Below are positions 5,272 through 7,184 of a stretch of DNA of 7,184 nucleotides, piece by piece. Position 1 is the stretch's first letter; every line of letters starts with the position of its first letter. The notes beneath the pieces were generated by a model that did not search any database, was not told where the DNA came from, and saw only the letters and a program-made list of their open reading frames with translations. This DNA comes from an uncultured Porphyromonadaceae bacterium. GTDB lineage: Bacteria; Bacteroidota; Bacteroidia; Bacteroidales; Muribaculaceae. Position numbers and translations under genes: made by a program. Location: NCBI GenBank assembly GCA_900555165.1, contig USKE01000117.1, forward strand, positions 1-7,184, written 5' to 3'.

Positions 5272-6534
5272 ATGCGCATCATCATAAGACTTTTTTGCCT
5301 GGCAGCATTGCTGACCGGTTTCACGGCGTTCGGAGCCGACCCTACGGCCACGTCATACACATCGTCGCAGTGCGCGGGCACACATATCCCCTACCCCGCA
5401 CCCGAGGGTGCGACCTCAGCGCCCGACTCACTCACGGCGGTGTTCGTGAACCATGTGGGGCGCCACGGCGCGCGTTTCCCGTCATCGGCCTCAAACACCC
5501 GTGAGCTGCTGAAAGCGCTGCACGAGGCCGATTCGGCAAAGACAATCACCCCCGCAGGGCGGCGGCTTATGGAACTGGCCGGATATGTGGCCGAACGGTG
5601 CCACAACCGTTGGGGCGCGCTCGACTCGCTGGGCATGGCTGAACAGCGCGGCATAGCCTCGCGCATGTTCCGCGCTTACCTGCGGCTGTTCGACGGTGGC
5701 AATGTGATGGCAATCAGCTCTTACGCCCCGCGGTGCGTGATGTCGATGTTCGAGTTCTGCCATCAGCTCGACCGCCTGAACAACCATGTGGAGACTGTCA
5801 CCACCTCCGGGCGCCAGAACTCACAGTTGATGCGCCCGTTCGACCTCGACACCGAATATATCGACTGGCGTGAGTCGCGCGCCTGGGAAGAACCCTACCG
5901 CATGGAGTTCGAGACAACGGTACCGACCGCTCCCGCACGCAAAATCGTGGGCGACCTCTACAAAGACTCGGGCCGCGAGCGCCGGCTGTCGATGACGATG
6001 TACAATTTCCTGTCGTGCCTCCCCGCGATGGGAATGGCCAACGAGTTCGACCAATATTTCACCAACGCCGAGCTTAACGCGCTCTGGGCCGTCGATAACC
6101 TGCGCAGTTACCTGCGTTACAGCGCCTCGACCATCTCCACGCTCCCCGCCGACCTGGCCGCCCCGCTGCTGCTCGACCTCATACAGACCACCGACGCCGC
6201 CGTGCTCGGGCAGTCGGCCCAGACGGTGCGCCTGCGTTTCGGCCATGCCGAGACACTGATGCCGCTCTTCTCGCTGATGCGTCTGCGCGATGCGTATTAC
6301 ATGACCAACTATTTCGACACCGTAGCCATGCACTGGCGCGACTTCGACATTGTGCCGATGGCCGCCAACCTGCAGATCATACTCTACAAGTCGAAACGCG
6401 GCAACTTCTATGTGCGGTTCGACCTCAACGAGCACCCCATCCCGCTGATGCCCAACTCAGACGAAATCTACCTGCCGTGGGCCACGGCACGCCAGTACCT
6501 CAACCGCTGCCTGCCACTGCACCTGCAGCTGTAA
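5272..6534 (+). CDS. Secreted histidine phosphatase, multiple inositol polyphosphate phosphatase (MINPP)-like
   Basis: Histidine acid phosphatase superfamily (clade 2) protein, expected to hydrolyse phosphomonoesters through a phosphohistidine; the MINPP branch acts on phytate and other inositol phosphates. A signal peptide spans residues 1 to about 21-22 (MRIIIRLFCLAALLTGFTAFG), without a proper lipobox, implying a periplasmic or exported enzyme. The catalytic motif RHGARFP is at 64-70, with nucleophile His65 and phosphate-binding Arg64 and Arg68. A further conserved Arg154 lies in SSYAPRC. The proton-donor motif is HAE at 325-327, the MINPP form, where classical acid phosphatases have HD. 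The 420-residue length fits bacterial MINPPs. Six cysteines remain in the mature part (34, 110, 155, 163, 249, 413), so disulfides are possible. Inositol phosphate as substrate is inferred from the HAE motif only. The gene follows a consensus promoter. Confidence 0.9.
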   Translation: MRIIIRLFCLAALLTGFTAFGADPTATSYTSSQCAGTHIPYPAPEGATSAPDSLTAVFVNHVGRHGARFPSSASNTRELLKALHEADSAKTITPAGRRLMELAGYVAERCHNRWGALDSLGMAEQRGIASRMFRAYLRLFDGGNVMAISSYAPRCVMSMFEFCHQLDRLNNHVETVTTSGRQNSQLMRPFDLDTEYIDWRESRAWEEPYRMEFETTVPTAPARKIVGDLYKDSGRERRLSMTMYNFLSCLPAMGMANEFDQYFTNAELNALWAVDNLRSYLRYSASTISTLPADLAAPLLLDLIQTTDAAVLGQSAQTVRLRFGHAETLMPLFSLMRLRDAYYMTNYFDTVAMHWRDFDIVPMAANLQIILYKSKRGNFYVRFDLNEHPIPLMPNSDEIYLPWATARQYLNRCLPLHLQL

Positions 6535-6559
6535 CAAAAACCCGCGCCGGTTGTTGTTA
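6532..6559 (+). terminator. Possible stem-loop at the end of the phosphatase gene
   Basis: TAACAAAAACC (6532-6542), beginning at the stop codon, pairs with GGTTGTTGTTA (6549-6559) with one mismatch in 11 and a CGCGCC loop. The stem is AT-rich and no T run follows, so it may be a weak terminator, a processing or stability hairpin, or chance. Confidence 0.3.
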
Positions 6560-6573
6560 CAGTAAAAGACATT

Positions 6574-6593
6574 TATACACAACTATACACAAC
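6574..6593 (+). repeat. Perfect tandem 10-bp repeat upstream of the PepSY-like gene
   Basis: TATACACAAC occurs twice head to tail (6574-6583 and 6584-6593), ending 8 nt before the ATG at 6602. Spacing of one helical turn would suit a pair of protein-binding half-sites. It could equally be slippage or part of the leader. Confidence 0.6.
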
Positions 6594-6601
6594 CGACGAT
6601 T

Positions 6602-7051
6602 ATGAAAAAACTGTTGTTTATGCTGATTGCGCTCATGATGGGCGCAACAGCCGCCATGGCCGACTCTTACACCATCAACCGCGATAAACTGCCCGAAAAC
6701 GCGCAACAGTTCCTGACCGAACACTTCCCCAAGGCAAAAGTGGCGATGATAAAGGTCGACAGGCACCTGCTGAAAAAAACCGATTATGACGTAAAGCTCG
6801 TAGACGGCACCAAAATCGAGTTCTCCAATTCAGGCAAATGGACCTCGGTCAGCCGCAAGCAGGGGAAGGCCGTGCCCGACGGCATAGTGCCCAAAGCCAT
6901 ACGCAACTACGTAGCAAAGAACTACCCCGGCGAGAGCATCACCGAGATCGAGAAGAAATCCACATGCTATGAAGTCGAACTCTCGGCCGGCGTGGAACTG
7001 CGGTTCTCGCTGCTCGGCTCGTTCCAGCGCGTCATCGGTATCGACGACTGA
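6602..7051 (+). CDS. Secreted protein with two PepSY-like units
   Basis: A 149-residue exported protein. The signal peptide is MKKLLFMLIALMMGATAAMA, with cleavage expected after Ala20 (A-M-A). The mature part is an internal duplication. Unit 1 (about 30-85) has LPENAQQFLTEHFPKAKV, then a DYDVKLVDGTKIEFSNSGKW strand pair. Unit 2 (about 91-149) has VPKAIRNYVAKNYPG, then CYEVELSAGVELRFSLLG. A helix (leucine/proline start, aromatic, Pro) followed by a beta hairpin with G-x-x-I/L-x-F is the signature of the PepSY-like/DUF2874 family (PF11396), abundant and uncharacterised in Bacteroidales; its role is unknown, with inhibitor-like binding only proposed by fold. It lies 67 nt downstream of the phosphatase on the same strand, so read-through expression is possible. 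The ATG at 6602 is clear from the signal peptide. Confidence 0.88.
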   Translation: MKKLLFMLIALMMGATAAMADSYTINRDKLPENAQQFLTEHFPKAKVAMIKVDRHLLKKTDYDVKLVDGTKIEFSNSGKWTSVSRKQGKAVPDGIVPKAIRNYVAKNYPGESITEIEKKSTCYEVELSAGVELRFSLLGSFQRVIGIDD

Positions 7052-7111
7052 CACGCCGCCTTACGATAGCCGCACACTATAACCGATTGAAACCCATAAC
7101 CTGTTGGACCA

Positions 7112-7184
7112 ATGAGAAAGACAATTCTGTTTATTACCGCCGCCATGTTGACCGCATGCGCTGCCACTGCCGCCACACGCCACG
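7112..7184 (+). CDS. N-terminus of an exported protein, cut by the window edge
   Basis: ATG at 7112 opens a frame that runs to the edge with 24 residues visible: MRKTILFITAAMLTAC followed by AATAATRH. Two basic residues, a hydrophobic core and small residues form a signal peptide. L-T-A-C at 13-16 fits a lipobox, so it may be a lipoprotein with Cys16 as the modified residue; cleavage at the later Ala-rich stretch by signal peptidase I is the alternative. It is co-directional with the PepSY-like gene, 60 nt downstream, with no terminator seen between. Function cannot be read from this fragment. Confidence 0.7.
   Translation, partial: MRKTILFITAAMLTACAATAATRH

Noticed and set aside
5821..6435. 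204-codon minus-strand open frame
   Set aside because: Antisense to the MINPP-like phosphatase, which contains both catalytic motifs in the forward frame; no recognisable features or promoter.
1..7184. tRNA, rRNA, CRISPR array, insertion sequence or prophage genes
   Set aside because: No cloverleaf, rRNA stretch, regularly spaced direct repeats, or transposase/integrase motifs were seen on either strand.

Overview
The window looks like a chromosomal segment of a Bacteroidota bacterium, probably order Bacteroidales and possibly a Muribaculaceae-type gut commensal. The support is: promoters of the Bacteroidota type (TTTG, about 19-21 bp, TAnnTTTG) instead of sigma-70 boxes, no strong Shine-Dalgarno sequences, fairly GC-rich coding DNA with AT-rich spacers, and a protein set typical of the group (bifunctional PBP1A, an AlkD-like HEAT protein, a small TPR protein, a MINPP-type histidine phosphatase, a PepSY-like secreted protein). 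The family-level assignment is a guess from sequence style and could not be checked.

Layout, left to right. (1) Bases 1-2186, minus strand: the N-terminal 728 residues of a class A penicillin-binding protein (membrane anchor, GT51 glycosyltransferase, transpeptidase), cut by the window edge. (2) A 209-bp divergent spacer with a likely promoter for each flanking gene. (3) 2396-3043, plus: an AlkD-like HEAT-repeat protein, convergent with (4) tilS, 3078-4412, minus: tRNA(Ile)-lysidine synthase. (5) 4413-4863: 451 bp with no credible gene, dominated by a mirrored repeat element of about 362 bp built from hairpin modules. (6) 4864-5169, minus: a 101-residue TPR protein. (7) A 102-bp divergent spacer with overlapping promoters. 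(8) 5272-6534, plus: a secreted MINPP-like histidine phosphatase. (9) 6602-7051, plus: a secreted protein with two PepSY-like units, preceded by a perfect tandem 10-bp repeat. (10) 7112 to the edge, plus: the signal-peptide end of another exported protein.

The known genes are housekeeping (cell wall synthesis, tRNA modification) plus a short run of exported proteins (phosphatase, PepSY-like protein, truncated exported protein) that may be co-transcribed. I see no sign of a defence system, phage, CRISPR array or operon of obviously novel function.

The most unusual object is the mirrored element at 4464-4825. Its two arms are each 137 bp, align without gaps, and carry the same modules in the same order. 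The outer 51 bp match at 50 positions. The middle hairpin differs between arms, yet two paired positions changed in a compensatory way and the remaining stem changes are G-U/wobble compatible when read from the outside inward. That pattern points to selection on local hairpins, perhaps as RNA, and not only to a recent palindromic duplication. One outer hairpin plus its T-tract is well placed to terminate transcription of the TPR gene.
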